From contig JBAWAP010000307.1 in assembly GCA_049589355.1 (NCBI GenBank), positions 1 to 22,836 on the forward strand: 22,836 bases of DNA. The letters run 5' to 3'. This DNA is from JBAWAP01 sp049589355. GTDB lineage: Bacteria; Chloroflexota; Anaerolineae; VGOG01. The position numbers and the translations under genes were made by a program. Numbering within the stretch: position 1 is the first letter of the stretch; every line of letters begins with the position of its first letter. The notes under the pieces were generated by a model. The model saw nothing but the letters and a program-made list of their open reading frames with translations, did not search any database and was not told where the DNA came from. Below, piece by piece: positions 13,012-20,421 of this stretch.

Positions 13012-14802
13012 ATGACTGAAAAACAGAACAGGAAGGCCATCGAAATACCTGATTTCTTGACCGTCAGGGAACTGGCAGATTTGATGGAGGCCAGCCCCAT
13101 CCAAGTCATCAAGGAGCTGATGAACAACGGTATCCTGGCCAACATCAACCAGCAGATTGACTACGAAACGGCAGCCATTGTAGCAGAGGAGATGGGCTTT
13201 GAAACCAGACCAGGGGCCCCTACTGCCGTCGAAGAAGAGATCCCCATGATCCCTCAACCCCTCAAGGAACGCATTTATGAGGGCGAGGCCCCTGAGGACC
13301 TGGAGCCCCGGCCGCCAGTAGTCACCATGTTAGGGCATGTAGACCACGGCAAGACCACACTGCTGGACGTGATCCGGCACACCAACGTGGTGGCTGGTGA
13401 AGCAGGGGGAATCACCCAACACATCGGCGCCTATCAAGTTGAGCACCGGGGCAAGAAGATCACCTTCCTGGACACCCCAGGTCACGAGGCCTTCACTGCC
13501 ATGCGCGCCCGGGGTGCCCAGGGGGCCGACATCACCATCCTGGTGGTGGCCGCCGACGATGGGGTGATGCCCCAGACCCAGGAGGCTATTGATCATGCCC
13601 GAGCGGCAAGGGTGCCCATCATCGTCGCGCTGAATAAGATGGACAAGGCCAACGCGAACCCTCAGAGAGTTAAACAACAGTTGGCCAACGTGGGCCTGGA
13701 CATTGAGGAGTGGGGAGGCCAGACGATCTGCGTGCCAGTCTCAGCCAGGGAAAAGACCGGCATAGACGATCTGTTGGATAACATCCTGGCGGTAGCAGAA
13801 CTGGCCGAGCTCAAGGCGAACCCCAACCGCCCAGCCATGGGCACGGTCATCGAGGGCGAGCTGGACAAGAGCCGGGGCCCGACTGCCACCCTATTGGTGC
13901 AGAATGGCACCTTACGGCTAGGAGATGCCTTGTTGATCGAGGACCTCTATGGCCGTGTAAGAGCCATGTTCAATGAAAGGGGAGAGCGGGTCAGGGAAGC
14001 TACGCCCTCAACGCCAGTGGTTGTCTTGGGTCTCTCCGATGTCCCTCACCCCGGTGATACTTTCAAAGTTGTGGAGGGTGAAAAGATAGCCCGTGCCATG
14101 GCCGCTGGGCGAGCTGAGGAAAAAGAGCAAGCGGCTATCCAGCCAGCCAGGGTGTTCAGCCTGGACGAGATTCTAGATCAAATCAGGGCCGGGCAGGTAA
14201 AAGAACTTAATCTAATCCTCAAGGCTGATGTCCGAGGCACCATCGAACCCATCGTTGACTCCTTGGAAAAGCTGGGCGACAAGGACCTAAAAGTGAACAT
14301 CCTCCACCAGGGAGCAGGCAACATCAGTGAATCCGACGTCATGTTGGCAGTAGCCTCCCGAGCCATAATCATTGGTTTCAGTGTCGGGGTAGATGCGGGC
14401 GCAAGCCGCACAGCGGAAGCCGAGGGGATTGATATCCGCCTTTACGATATCATCTATAAGTTGATTGACGATGTGGACAAGGCCCTGAAAGGCCTCCTAG
14501 AGCCTGTCTATAAAGACGTTGTCAGCGGCCACGCTGAGGTAAGAGCCACTTTCACAATCCCCCGCGCGGGCAAGGTTGCCGGTGTCTATGTAACCGATGG
14601 CCAGGTCACCCGTAATTCTCTAGCCCGAATAAGGCGACGTGACCAACTGGTCTATGATGGTCGAGTCTCATCTCTGAAACGCTTCACTGAAGATGTCAGG
14701 GAAGTTAGGGAGGGATTCGAATGTGGCGTGGGTTTGGAGGGCTTTAAGAATTTTGAAGAAGGCGACATCATAGAATTATACAGGAAGGAAAGGGAGAGCT
14801 AG
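13012..14802 (+). CDS. infB: Translation initiation factor IF-2 (short form)
   Basis: 596 residues from ATG 13012 with GGGGAG five bases upstream (13002-13007). The N-terminus has one IF2_N-type helical domain (TVRELADLMEASPIQVIKEL) and a short linker, without the long charged extension of proteobacterial IF2. The G domain has G1 GHVDHGKT (108-115), G2 GGITQHIGAY, G3 DTPGHEAF, G4 NKMDK and G5 SAREKTG. Domain II, domain III (ELNLILKADVRGTIEPIVDSL) and C1/C2 (EVRATFTIPRAGKVAGVYVTDG) follow, ending in GDIIELYRKERES. IF2 is a GTPase that places initiator fMet-tRNA on the 30S subunit and promotes subunit joining. The short form is usual in Chloroflexota and other early-branching groups. It lies downstream of the 384-nt gap in the nusA operon. 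Confidence 0.96.
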   Translation: MTEKQNRKAIEIPDFLTVRELADLMEASPIQVIKELMNNGILANINQQIDYETAAIVAEEMGFETRPGAPTAVEEEIPMIPQPLKERIYEGEAPEDLEPRPPVVTMLGHVDHGKTTLLDVIRHTNVVAGEAGGITQHIGAYQVEHRGKKITFLDTPGHEAFTAMRARGAQGADITILVVAADDGVMPQTQEAIDHARAARVPIIVALNKMDKANANPQRVKQQLANVGLDIEEWGGQTICVPVSAREKTGIDDLLDNILAVAELAELKANPNRPAMGTVIEGELDKSRGPTATLLVQNGTLRLGDALLIEDLYGRVRAMFNERGERVREATPSTPVVVLGLSDVPHPGDTFKVVEGEKIARAMAAGRAEEKEQAAIQPARVFSLDEILDQIRAGQVKELNLILKADVRGTIEPIVDSLEKLGDKDLKVNILHQGAGNISESDVMLAVASRAIIIGFSVGVDAGASRTAEAEGIDIRLYDIIYKLIDDVDKALKGLLEPVYKDVVSGHAEVRATFTIPRAGKVAGVYVTDGQVTRNSLARIRRRDQLVYDGRVSSLKRFTEDVREVREGFECGVGLEGFKNFEEGDIIELYRKERES

Positions 14803-14807
14803 AGAAA

Positions 14808-14828
14808 TCCAAAGCTCAAAGTCCAAAC
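14808..14828 (+). repeat. Heptamer repeat TCCAAAG/CTCAAAG before rbfA
   Basis: Three 7-base words (TCCAAAG, CTCAAAG, TCCAAAC) occupy the space between the infB stop and the rbfA ATG, exactly where the ribosome site should be. The same word family recurs at 16131-16152, 17121-17142 and 20422-20449. Confidence 0.75.
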
Positions 14829-14829
14829 A

Positions 14830-15189
14830 ATGGTTACTCGTCGTCAGAAGCAGGTCAGCAGTCTCATTCAAAAGGAACTCAGCGACTTGTTAGGGAAAAA
14901 AGTTAGCGATCCGCGCCTTGATTTTGCGACCATCACCGCAGTCAAGATCAGCCCCGACCTACGCCAGGCGCACATTTCTGTCAGCGTCATGGGCAATCAA
15001 CAGGAGGCAATGGAAGGGTTCGATCATGCGGCGAGCTTCCTCCGACGTGAGCTCAGCTCTCGCTTGGCTTTGCGTTATATGCCTGAGCTGACCTTTCACC
15101 TGGACGACTCGCTGGAGCGGGGCGAGCGTATAGATCAACTCTTGGAGGAAATCCACCAGGAGAGAAACCCTCAAGGGGGAAACGAGTGA
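14830..15189 (+). CDS. rbfA: 30S ribosome-binding factor RbfA
   Basis: 119 residues with the RbfA KH-like fold: RQKQVSSLIQKELSDLL, KVSDPRLDFATITAVKISPDLRQAHISVSVMG, FLRRELSSRLALRYMPELTFHLDDSLERGERIDQLL. It is the usual length (110-130). RbfA binds the neck of the 30S subunit near 16S helix 1 during late maturation and matters for cold growth. The ATG is preceded by the heptamer repeat, with no Shine-Dalgarno motif; the nearest purine-rich stretch (GGGAGAGC) lies at the infB end, about 30 bases upstream. Translation probably depends on ribosomes leaving infB. Its TGA overlaps the nrnA GTG. Confidence 0.93.
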   Translation: MVTRRQKQVSSLIQKELSDLLGKKVSDPRLDFATITAVKISPDLRQAHISVSVMGNQQEAMEGFDHAASFLRRELSSRLALRYMPELTFHLDDSLERGERIDQLLEEIHQERNPQGGNE

Positions 15190-16199
15190 AGGAAGCCATC
15201 GCACGATTCATCCTCGACGCTCAGAGGGTGATGGCCATCACCCATGTGGCACCTGATGGGGACGCCATCGGCTCCCTCCTGGGCCTGGGCTCGGCCCTGC
15301 GCTGGCTGGGAAAGGAGTACACCCTGGCCTGCGCCGATCCCGTGCCCAAGGGATTTACCTATCTGCCCGGCAGCGAGACGATAGTGACTGGGCCAGAGGG
15401 TGAATATAGCTTAGTCATCAGCCTCGACTGCAGCGACCTGGAACGGCTGGGGGCAGCCTACGACGAGTCCTTGACGGGCCTTCCCATCGTCAACGTTGAC
15501 CACCACGTGACCAACACGCACTTTGGCACTGTAAATTGGGTTGATACCGGGGCAGCATCCACGGCCGAGATGGTGCTGGACCTGGTAGAGAGTCTGGGTG
15601 TCCCCCTAGACTCCGACATGGCCCTCTGCCTCCTCAACGGAATCGTCACCGACACGCGCGGTTTTCGCACTCCCAATACGACCCCCCAGGCTATGCGGGC
15701 GGCCCTAAAACTGATGGAGGTGGGAGCGCAGCTTCCGGAGGTCACCGATCATGTCTTCAACCGGCGTTCCTTCTCGGATATATGCCTGTGGGCCAAGGCC
15801 CTGAACGGCATCCAGTTGGATGGGAGGATCATCTGGAGCCAGATCACCCGGGCCATGCGCCAGGAGTGTGCCTTCTCCGAGAACGGCGATGCCAGCCTGG
15901 TCAACTTCTTAAGCACTACCGACGAGGCCGATGTAGCCATCGTGTTCGTCGAACAAGATGACGGCCGGATCGAGGTGGGAATGCGATCCGTGCCCGGTGT
16001 TGATGTCTCCGCTGTCGCCCTGAATCTGGGCGGGGGTGGCCATCCCCAGGCCGCCGGCTGCACGCTGGATGGCGACCTGAACGAAGCACAGGAGAGAGTG
16101 CTCACGGCGGTCAAGGAAGCCCTTTCAAAATCCAAAGCTCAAAGTTCAAAGGGGAACAGGGGTGAGGGGCCAGCAGATTTCCGGTATCCTCAACATTGA
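15186..16199 (+). CDS. nrnA: DHH-family oligoribonuclease / pAp phosphatase NrnA
   Basis: GTG 15186 overlaps the rbfA stop and follows AAGGGGG. 337 residues: motif I THVAPDGDAIGS (His20, Asp24, Asp26), SLDCSD (Asp81), the DHH motif VDHHVTN (105-107), GIVTDTRGFRTPNT, and the DHHA1 end NLGGGGHPQAAG. NrnA removes 5' nucleotides from nano-RNAs and dephosphorylates 3'-phosphoadenosine 5'-phosphate, using Mn2+. The last 25 or so residues, from KSKAQSSKGNRGEG, are not family sequence. They are encoded by the heptamer repeat at 16131-16152 and by the start of truB, which nrnA overlaps by 38 bases. An older stop near 16130 was probably lost when the repeat arrived (inference). Confidence 0.93.
   Translation: MKEAIARFILDAQRVMAITHVAPDGDAIGSLLGLGSALRWLGKEYTLACADPVPKGFTYLPGSETIVTGPEGEYSLVISLDCSDLERLGAAYDESLTGLPIVNVDHHVTNTHFGTVNWVDTGAASTAEMVLDLVESLGVPLDSDMALCLLNGIVTDTRGFRTPNTTPQAMRAALKLMEVGAQLPEVTDHVFNRRSFSDICLWAKALNGIQLDGRIIWSQITRAMRQECAFSENGDASLVNFLSTTDEADVAIVFVEQDDGRIEVGMRSVPGVDVSAVALNLGGGGHPQAAGCTLDGDLNEAQERVLTAVKEALSKSKAQSSKGNRGEGPADFRYPQH
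16131..16152 (+). repeat. Heptamer repeat in the nrnA 3' end
   Basis: Words TCCAAAG, CTCAAAG, TTCAAAG, then G, within the nrnA reading frame, encoding SKAQSSK. Directly before the ribosome site and GTG of truB. Same word family as at 14808-14828. Confidence 0.75.
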
Positions 16200-17148
16200 T
16201 AAGCCTGCGGGGATGACTTCCCATGATGTTGTAGCGCGGGTACGGCAGATGACCGGCCAGCGAAGGGTTGGCCACGCCGGCACCCTCGATCCCTTGGCCA
16301 CAGGGGTGCTGGTCGTCTGTCTGGGGCAGGCCACCCGGGTGGCCGAGTATCTTATGGCCTCGGATAAGGTCTATCGGGCTGAGATCTGTCTGGGGGTGAG
16401 CACTGACACCCACGATGCCGAGGGTGAGGTGACCGCCACGGCAGAGGTTGATGTCCGCCAGGAGGAGCTAGGAAAAGCCCTGGCTTCTTTCATCGGCTCC
16501 ATCCAGCAGGTGCCGCCCATGTATTCGGCCTTGAAACGCGAGGGGACGCCTTTGTACAAGCTGGCTCGCCAGGGCATCACCGTAGAGCGAGAGCCCCGCT
16601 CGGTTGAGATTTACAACATCGAGCTACTTAACTGGATGTCACCATTGCTCACCATCCGGGTGGAATGTTCGCCAGGCACCTACATCCGGGCCCTGGCTCG
16701 CGACCTGGGCCAAAAGCTGGGCTGTGGGGCCCATCTGCGAAGCCTGACTCGCCTGGCCAGCGGCCACTTCAGCCTGGAAAACGCAGTAAGCCTGGATGAA
16801 TTGGCGGAGGCTTTTGCTTACTTCGACGAGGACTTCGGCGAGCTCAGTCGAGCCGCTCAGTACAAGCAGAGAAATTGGCATGAGCTCACATACCCTATAG
16901 ACGAAGCTCTGCTGGATTTCGAACCCACGGTAGTTGATGCCCAGACGGAGCAGCGCATCCGCCATGGCCAGCAGGTTGAAGGCCCCCCTCCTTCTCCCCC
17001 CACAAGCGAGGGGAGAGAAAAAGAGGATTTCCGCCGCGCTTACTCCCAAACAGGGGAACTGATCGCTATCTTGAGACACGACCCCCAAACGAGGCTCTGG
17101 CAACCAAAGAAGGTGTTTAACCTCAAAGCTCAAAGTCCAGAGATCTAA
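16162..17148 (+). CDS. truB: tRNA pseudouridine(55) synthase TruB
   Basis: GTG 16162 with AAGGGG about nine bases upstream. 328 residues: SGILNIDKPAGMTSHDVVARVR, the catalytic GHAGTLDPLATGVL with Asp43, VYRAEICLGVSTDTHDAEG, IRVECSPGTYIRALARDLG, then a C-terminal PUA-like domain ending QTRLWQPKKVF. It makes pseudouridine at position 55 in the T-loop of nearly all tRNAs. Between HGQQVE and FRRAYS about 16 extra residues (GPPPSPPTSEGREKED) are encoded by a palindromic repeat at 16981-17028. The last residues (LKAQSPEI) come from a heptamer repeat. Both lie outside the catalytic core. Confidence 0.95.
   Translation: MRGQQISGILNIDKPAGMTSHDVVARVRQMTGQRRVGHAGTLDPLATGVLVVCLGQATRVAEYLMASDKVYRAEICLGVSTDTHDAEGEVTATAEVDVRQEELGKALASFIGSIQQVPPMYSALKREGTPLYKLARQGITVEREPRSVEIYNIELLNWMSPLLTIRVECSPGTYIRALARDLGQKLGCGAHLRSLTRLASGHFSLENAVSLDELAEAFAYFDEDFGELSRAAQYKQRNWHELTYPIDEALLDFEPTVVDAQTEQRIRHGQQVEGPPPSPPTSEGREKEDFRRAYSQTGELIAILRHDPQTRLWQPKKVFNLKAQSPEI
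16981..17028. repeat. Palindromic repeat inserted in the truB PUA region
   Basis: A pyrimidine-rich half with TCTCCCC, the link CCACAAGCG and the complementary GGGGAGA form a 7-bp stem with flanking CCTTCT/AGAAAA. The length is a multiple of three and the truB frame is kept, coding a Pro/Ser-rich insert. Repeats of this type (CTCCCC...GGGGAG around CACAAG) are frequent in some environmental genomes, from general recollection only. Confidence 0.5.
17121..17142 (+). repeat. Heptamer repeat at the truB 3' end
   Basis: CTCAAAG, CTCAAAG, TCCAGAG in frame with truB, supplying its last residues just before the stop at 17146-17148. Third copy of the CAAAG word family within 2.4 kb of operon DNA. Confidence 0.7.
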
Positions 17149-17171
17149 GAGCGCCCGCTCTACCACTGAGC
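17148..17171 (-). pseudogene. tRNA fragment (D-arm and 5' anticodon stem)
   Basis: Read on the minus strand the 24 bases give GCTCAGTGGTAGAGC, the standard tRNA D-arm with its GG loop, and then GGGCGCTCT as after a D-arm. The expected acceptor stem, complementary anticodon stem and T-arm are absent on both sides; the sequence turns into the truB end. It begins at the last base of the truB stop and ends one base before the ribF ATG. It is a relic, not a functional tRNA. Confidence 0.65.
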
Positions 17172-17172
17172 A

Positions 17173-18156
17173 ATGGAGATAATTGACAACCTGTCGAAGG
17201 TCAATCTAAACAGCGATACAATCCTCACCGTCGGAGCTTTCGACGGTGTGCACCGAGGGCACCAGTACCTGATCCAGCAGATGGTAGAGGAGGCCAGGCA
17301 GACAAAGCGTTTGGCTGGCTTGATCACCTTTCATCCTCATCCCAGCGCGGTGCTCTCGCCCTACAACCCGACCCGCTACCTGAGCACCCCTGGCGAGAAG
17401 GCCGCCCTGCTGGAAAGATTGGGCCTGGACATCCTGGCCATCCTGCCCTTCGATCAGGGGATGGCGCAGACCTCCGCCCAGGATTTCGTAGACCTGGTCT
17501 GCCGGCACCTGCACATGGTGGAGCTCTGGGTGGGGGAGGATTTCGCCTTAGGGCGCGCACGCGAAGGGGATGTAGAGGCGCTGCGAGCCATGGGGCAGGA
17601 GCTGGGCTTCACCGTACGAGTCATCGAGCCCTTGACCTGGCGGAGCCAGATTATATCTAGCACTCGTATCCGCTCCCTGCTACTGAAAGGGAAAGTGCGC
17701 CAGGCCGCTCAACTGTTGGGACGCTATCCCAGCCTGGCTGGCGAAGTGGTGCGGGGAAGCCAGCGTGGGCATTGCCTGGGCTTCCCCACAGCCAACCTGG
17801 AAGTACGGGAGGAGCGGGTCATCCCCGCCGACGGCATCTACGCCGTTTACGCCAGGCTGGGGGAGGAGCGTCGCCAGGGCGTGGCCAACGTCGGCGTGCG
17901 GCCCAGCTTTGAGATCGGCGGCGCGCGCATCGTGGAAGTCCACATCTTGGACTTCGAAGAGGAGATCTACGGCTGCGACTTGGTGGTGGAGTTCGTGGAG
18001 CGCCTGCGTGAAGAACGGCGCTACGACGACATGGAGGAGCTGAAGGCTCAGATAGAGCGGGACGTGGGGAAAGCGCGCCGAATACTGGCAGAAGCCCCGC
18101 CAACCTCGGCGACCTCGAAGCTTGTACTGAGCCTAGTCGAAGTGAATGACCGATAG
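17173..18156 (+). CDS. ribF: Bifunctional riboflavin kinase / FAD synthetase RibF
   Basis: 327 residues. N-terminal nucleotidyltransferase with GAFDGVHRGH (21-30) and a later SSTRIRSLLLKG. C-terminal flavokinase with GRYPSLAGEVVRGSQRG, GFPTANL (203-209), PADGIYAVYA, ANVGVRPSFE, EVHILDFEEEIYGCDLVVEF and LREERRYDDMEELKAQIERD. It turns riboflavin into FMN and then FAD. The ATG at 17173 fits the family start but has no good ribosome site, because the tRNA fragment occupies the upstream bases; coupling to truB is likely. The tail SKLVLSLVEVNDR comes from a dispersed repeat (18114-18148), not from the family. Last gene of the nusA operon proper. Confidence 0.94.
   Translation: MEIIDNLSKVNLNSDTILTVGAFDGVHRGHQYLIQQMVEEARQTKRLAGLITFHPHPSAVLSPYNPTRYLSTPGEKAALLERLGLDILAILPFDQGMAQTSAQDFVDLVCRHLHMVELWVGEDFALGRAREGDVEALRAMGQELGFTVRVIEPLTWRSQIISSTRIRSLLLKGKVRQAAQLLGRYPSLAGEVVRGSQRGHCLGFPTANLEVREERVIPADGIYAVYARLGEERRQGVANVGVRPSFEIGGARIVEVHILDFEEEIYGCDLVVEFVERLREERRYDDMEELKAQIERDVGKARRILAEAPPTSATSKLVLSLVEVNDR
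18114..18148. repeat. Dispersed repeat at the ribF 3' end (SKLVLS... type)
   Basis: Contains CGAAGCTTGTACTGAGC and AGTCGAAGT, a pattern (CTTGT-CTGAGC-AGTCGAAG) widespread in environmental bacterial genomes and known for coding tails such as LVLSEVEG. Here it codes SKLVLSLVEV at the ribF C-terminus. Recognised from memory of such repeats, not from a search. Confidence 0.5.
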
Positions 18157-18168
18157 GAGGATAGGAAA

Positions 18169-18483
18169 ATGCAAGCAGCAGATGTTTTGACCACTATCGC
18201 TGAATCGTTGGTAGCAACCCGAAAGTATCATAGTCTCGACGAGGCTCTCTATGCTCTGGCCATTGGCGAGGTGGATCGCAAGATCGCTAAGTACCGCCGT
18301 CGCATCAGCCATTTAAGGAAGAAGTATAACATGACCTTCGATGAATTCACGGCACACTTGCGCGGTAAGGCGAACATCGAACAAGAGGACGACTGGCTTG
18401 AGTGGGAAGCAGCGATAGATATGCTATCTGACTGGGAGGCAACTAAAAAGGAGTTGCTGCAAAACGGACAAGCCCCTTGTTGA
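18169..18483 (+). CDS. Antitoxin-like small protein, apparently without its toxin
   Basis: 104 residues from ATG 18169, eight bases after TAGGAGG. MQAADVLTTIAESLVATRKYHSLDEALYALAIGEVDRKIAKYRRRISHLRKKYNMTFDEFTAHL, then EEDDWLEWEAAIDMLSDWE, is mostly helical and charged. It resembles, from memory, small proteins of Chloroflexota and cyanobacteria encoded just before a DUF6516/TumE-like putative toxin. Here no such gene follows: 61 bases later archease begins. The spacer reads VPTILDEIAQFLERET in another frame before a stop, possibly a truncated partner. No DNA-binding motif is obvious. Family assignment is moderate and function is inferred. Confidence 0.55.
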   Translation: MQAADVLTTIAESLVATRKYHSLDEALYALAIGEVDRKIAKYRRRISHLRKKYNMTFDEFTAHLRGKANIEQEDDWLEWEAAIDMLSDWEATKKELLQNGQAPC

Positions 18484-18520
18484 TGTGCCCACAATACTTG
18501 ACGAAATAGCACAGTTTCTG

Positions 18521-18548
18521 GAACGAGAAACGAGGGACGAGGGATGAG
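18521..18548 (+). repeat. Heptamer array carrying the archease start
   Basis: Words GAACGAG, AAACGAG, GGACGAG, GGATGAG. The ATG of archease (18544) lies inside the fourth word and the GAGGG of the third acts as its ribosome site. Same design as the other arrays with its own word. Confidence 0.7.
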
Positions 18549-18951
18549 TGAAGGGTTCGAGGAGATCGAGCATACGGCTGACTTGGCCATAAGGGCCTAC
18601 GGGCGGGACCTGAGGGAGCTTTTCGCCAATGCCGCCTACGGCATGTTCGCCCTGATGGCCGAGCCATCTCTCGAAGGACCAGCCCGCGAGCGAGAGGTGT
18701 CGCTGGAGGCGATGGACTACGAGGGCTTGCTGGTTGATTGGCTGAACGAGCTCATCTATCTGCACGAGGTAGAGAGGGAGACCTACTCCCAGTTCAACAT
18801 CGAGACCCTCTCATCCACGAAGCTCAAAGCTCACGTGACCGGTGGGCCAACCAAGAGCAAGACCAAAGCCATCAAGGCGGCCACTTTTCACGACCTCAAG
18901 ATCAACGAGACAGCGAACGGTTTCGTGGCCACCATTGTATTCGATGTGTAG
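18544..18951 (+). CDS. Archease, activator of RtcB RNA ligase
   Basis: 135 residues, the family length: EEIEHTADLAIRAYG (His and Asp of the metal site), LFANAAYGMFALM, YEGLLVDWLNELIYLHEVE, IKAATFHDLKI and the terminal IVFDV, whose Asp is a conserved ligand. Archease accelerates the guanylylation of RtcB and lets it turn over many times and use other NTPs. It ends immediately before rtcB, as in many genomes, so the two are cotranscribed. The ribosome site GAGGG is formed by the heptamer array. Confidence 0.92.
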   Translation: MSEGFEEIEHTADLAIRAYGRDLRELFANAAYGMFALMAEPSLEGPAREREVSLEAMDYEGLLVDWLNELIYLHEVERETYSQFNIETLSSTKLKAHVTGGPTKSKTKAIKAATFHDLKINETANGFVATIVFDV

Positions 18952-18969
18952 ATGTGTAAGGAGGAGGAT

Positions 18970-20421
18970 ATGGTTAACAAGCAAGATTTCAAGAAAGTCG
19001 AAAAGTACGTCTACGAGATTCCGAAGAGTTTTCGGCCCGACATGCGGGTGCCAGCTCGCCTGTACGCCGACGAGGAGCTCCTGGAAACAGCCTTGAAGGA
19101 TCGCTCCGTCGAGCAGTTGGTTAACACCGCTACCCTGCCCGGCGTGGTCAAGTACACCCTGGCCATGCCAGACATCCATCAGGGCTATGGCCCGCCCATT
19201 GGCGGGGTGATTCCCTTGAGGACCTCCGATGGGGTCATCTCGCCGGGCGCAGTTGGCTACGATATCAACTGCGGCGTCCGGGTTTTGCGCTCTAACATCC
19301 TGGCCGAGGAGATCAAGCCCATCATGGGCGACATCGTCAACGCCCTTTTCCGAGGCGTACCCAGCGGCGTGGGCCGCAGCGGGGACATCAGGCTCTCCAA
19401 TCGGCAGATGGACGAAGTCTTGGAGAGGGGATCGGCCTGGGCGGTGAGCCAAGGCTATGGCACGAAAGATGACCTGGAGCACACTGAGGAGCGGGGGGGC
19501 ATGGCCGGGGCCGAAGCGAGGGCGGTGAGCAGCAAAGCCAAAAAGCGGGGGCACGATCAGTTGGGCACCCTGGGCTCAGGCAACCACTTCGTCGAGGTGG
19601 GCGAGGTGGAGGAAATCTACGACCAGGATGTAGCGGAAGCCTTCGGCTTGTTCAAGGGCCAGATGGTAGTCTGGGTGCACTCCGGCTCGCGGGGCCTGGG
19701 CCATCAGGTGTGCACTGACTATGTGCACGACCTGCAGAAGGCGGTGACTAAATACAACATCCAGTTGCCCGACCGAGAGCTGGTCTGCGCGCCCTTCGAT
19801 TCGCCTGAGGGACGAGACTACTTCGCCGCCATGGCCAGCGCTGCCAACTACGCCTGGGCCAACCGCCAGATCCTGTCCCACCGCGTGCGCCAAATCCTGG
19901 ACGACGTGCTGGCTGGCGTGGTCAAAGACCGGGAGCTAACTCTGGTCTACGACGTGGCTCACAACATCGCCAAGGTGGAGGAGTACCCCATTGATGGCAA
20001 GCTCACCAAACTGATCATTCACCGCAAGGGAGCCACGCGAGCCTTCGGGCCGGGGATGGAGGTTCTGCCCGCAGATTATCGAGACGTGGGGCAGCCGGTT
20101 TTGATCCCCGGCGACATGGGCACCGCCTCCTACGTCTTGGTGGGCACAGCCGAGGCCATGGAGAAAACCTTCGGCACCTCCTGCCATGGGGCGGGGCGGG
20201 TCATGAGCCGTAGCGCAGCCATAAAGAAGATCCGAGGACAGGAGTTACAAAAAGAGCTATCAGAAAAGGGCATTGTCGTGCAGGGTGGCAGTTGGAAGGG
20301 CCTGGCCGAGGAAGCTCCTGACGCCTACAAGGACGTGGACCGAGTGGTCAACGTGGTCCACTCGACAGGAATCGCTCGCAAGGTGGCCAGGCTCGTACCT
20401 CTGGGCGTAATAAAAGGATGA
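18970..20421 (+). CDS. rtcB: RNA-splicing ligase RtcB
   Basis: The start is ATG 18970, five bases after AAGGAGG (18958-18964); the earlier ATG 18952 lies upstream of this site. 483 residues: AMPDIHQGYGPPIGGV, GAVGYDINCGVR (Asp98, Cys101), LGSGNHFVEV (Asn205, His206), WVHSGSRGLGHQV (His237), DVAHNIAKVEEY (His331), VLIPGDMGTASYVL and TSCHGAGRVMSRS (His406). These match the Mn and GTP sites and the guanylylated His of Pyrococcus RtcB. It joins 2',3'-cyclic phosphate (or 3'-phosphate) and 5'-OH RNA ends using GTP; in bacteria this means RNA repair and, in archaea and animals, tRNA splicing. No RtcR regulator or RtcA is near. Pairing with archease is the activating partnership. Confidence 0.96.
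   Translation: MVNKQDFKKVEKYVYEIPKSFRPDMRVPARLYADEELLETALKDRSVEQLVNTATLPGVVKYTLAMPDIHQGYGPPIGGVIPLRTSDGVISPGAVGYDINCGVRVLRSNILAEEIKPIMGDIVNALFRGVPSGVGRSGDIRLSNRQMDEVLERGSAWAVSQGYGTKDDLEHTEERGGMAGAEARAVSSKAKKRGHDQLGTLGSGNHFVEVGEVEEIYDQDVAEAFGLFKGQMVVWVHSGSRGLGHQVCTDYVHDLQKAVTKYNIQLPDRELVCAPFDSPEGRDYFAAMASAANYAWANRQILSHRVRQILDDVLAGVVKDRELTLVYDVAHNIAKVEEYPIDGKLTKLIIHRKGATRAFGPGMEVLPADYRDVGQPVLIPGDMGTASYVLVGTAEAMEKTFGTSCHGAGRVMSRSAAIKKIRGQELQKELSEKGIVVQGGSWKGLAEEAPDAYKDVDRVVNVVHSTGIARKVARLVPLGVIKG

Noticed and set aside
17148..17260. Complete tRNA gene on the minus strand near ribF
   Set aside because: Only the D-arm and half of an anticodon stem are present; no acceptor stem, no complementary anticodon arm and no T-arm (GGTTCGAAT-type) can be found around it.
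18952..18969. ATG 18952 as rtcB start
   Set aside because: It lies upstream of the AAGGAGG that serves ATG 18970, and the extra six residues are encoded by the ribosome-site region.
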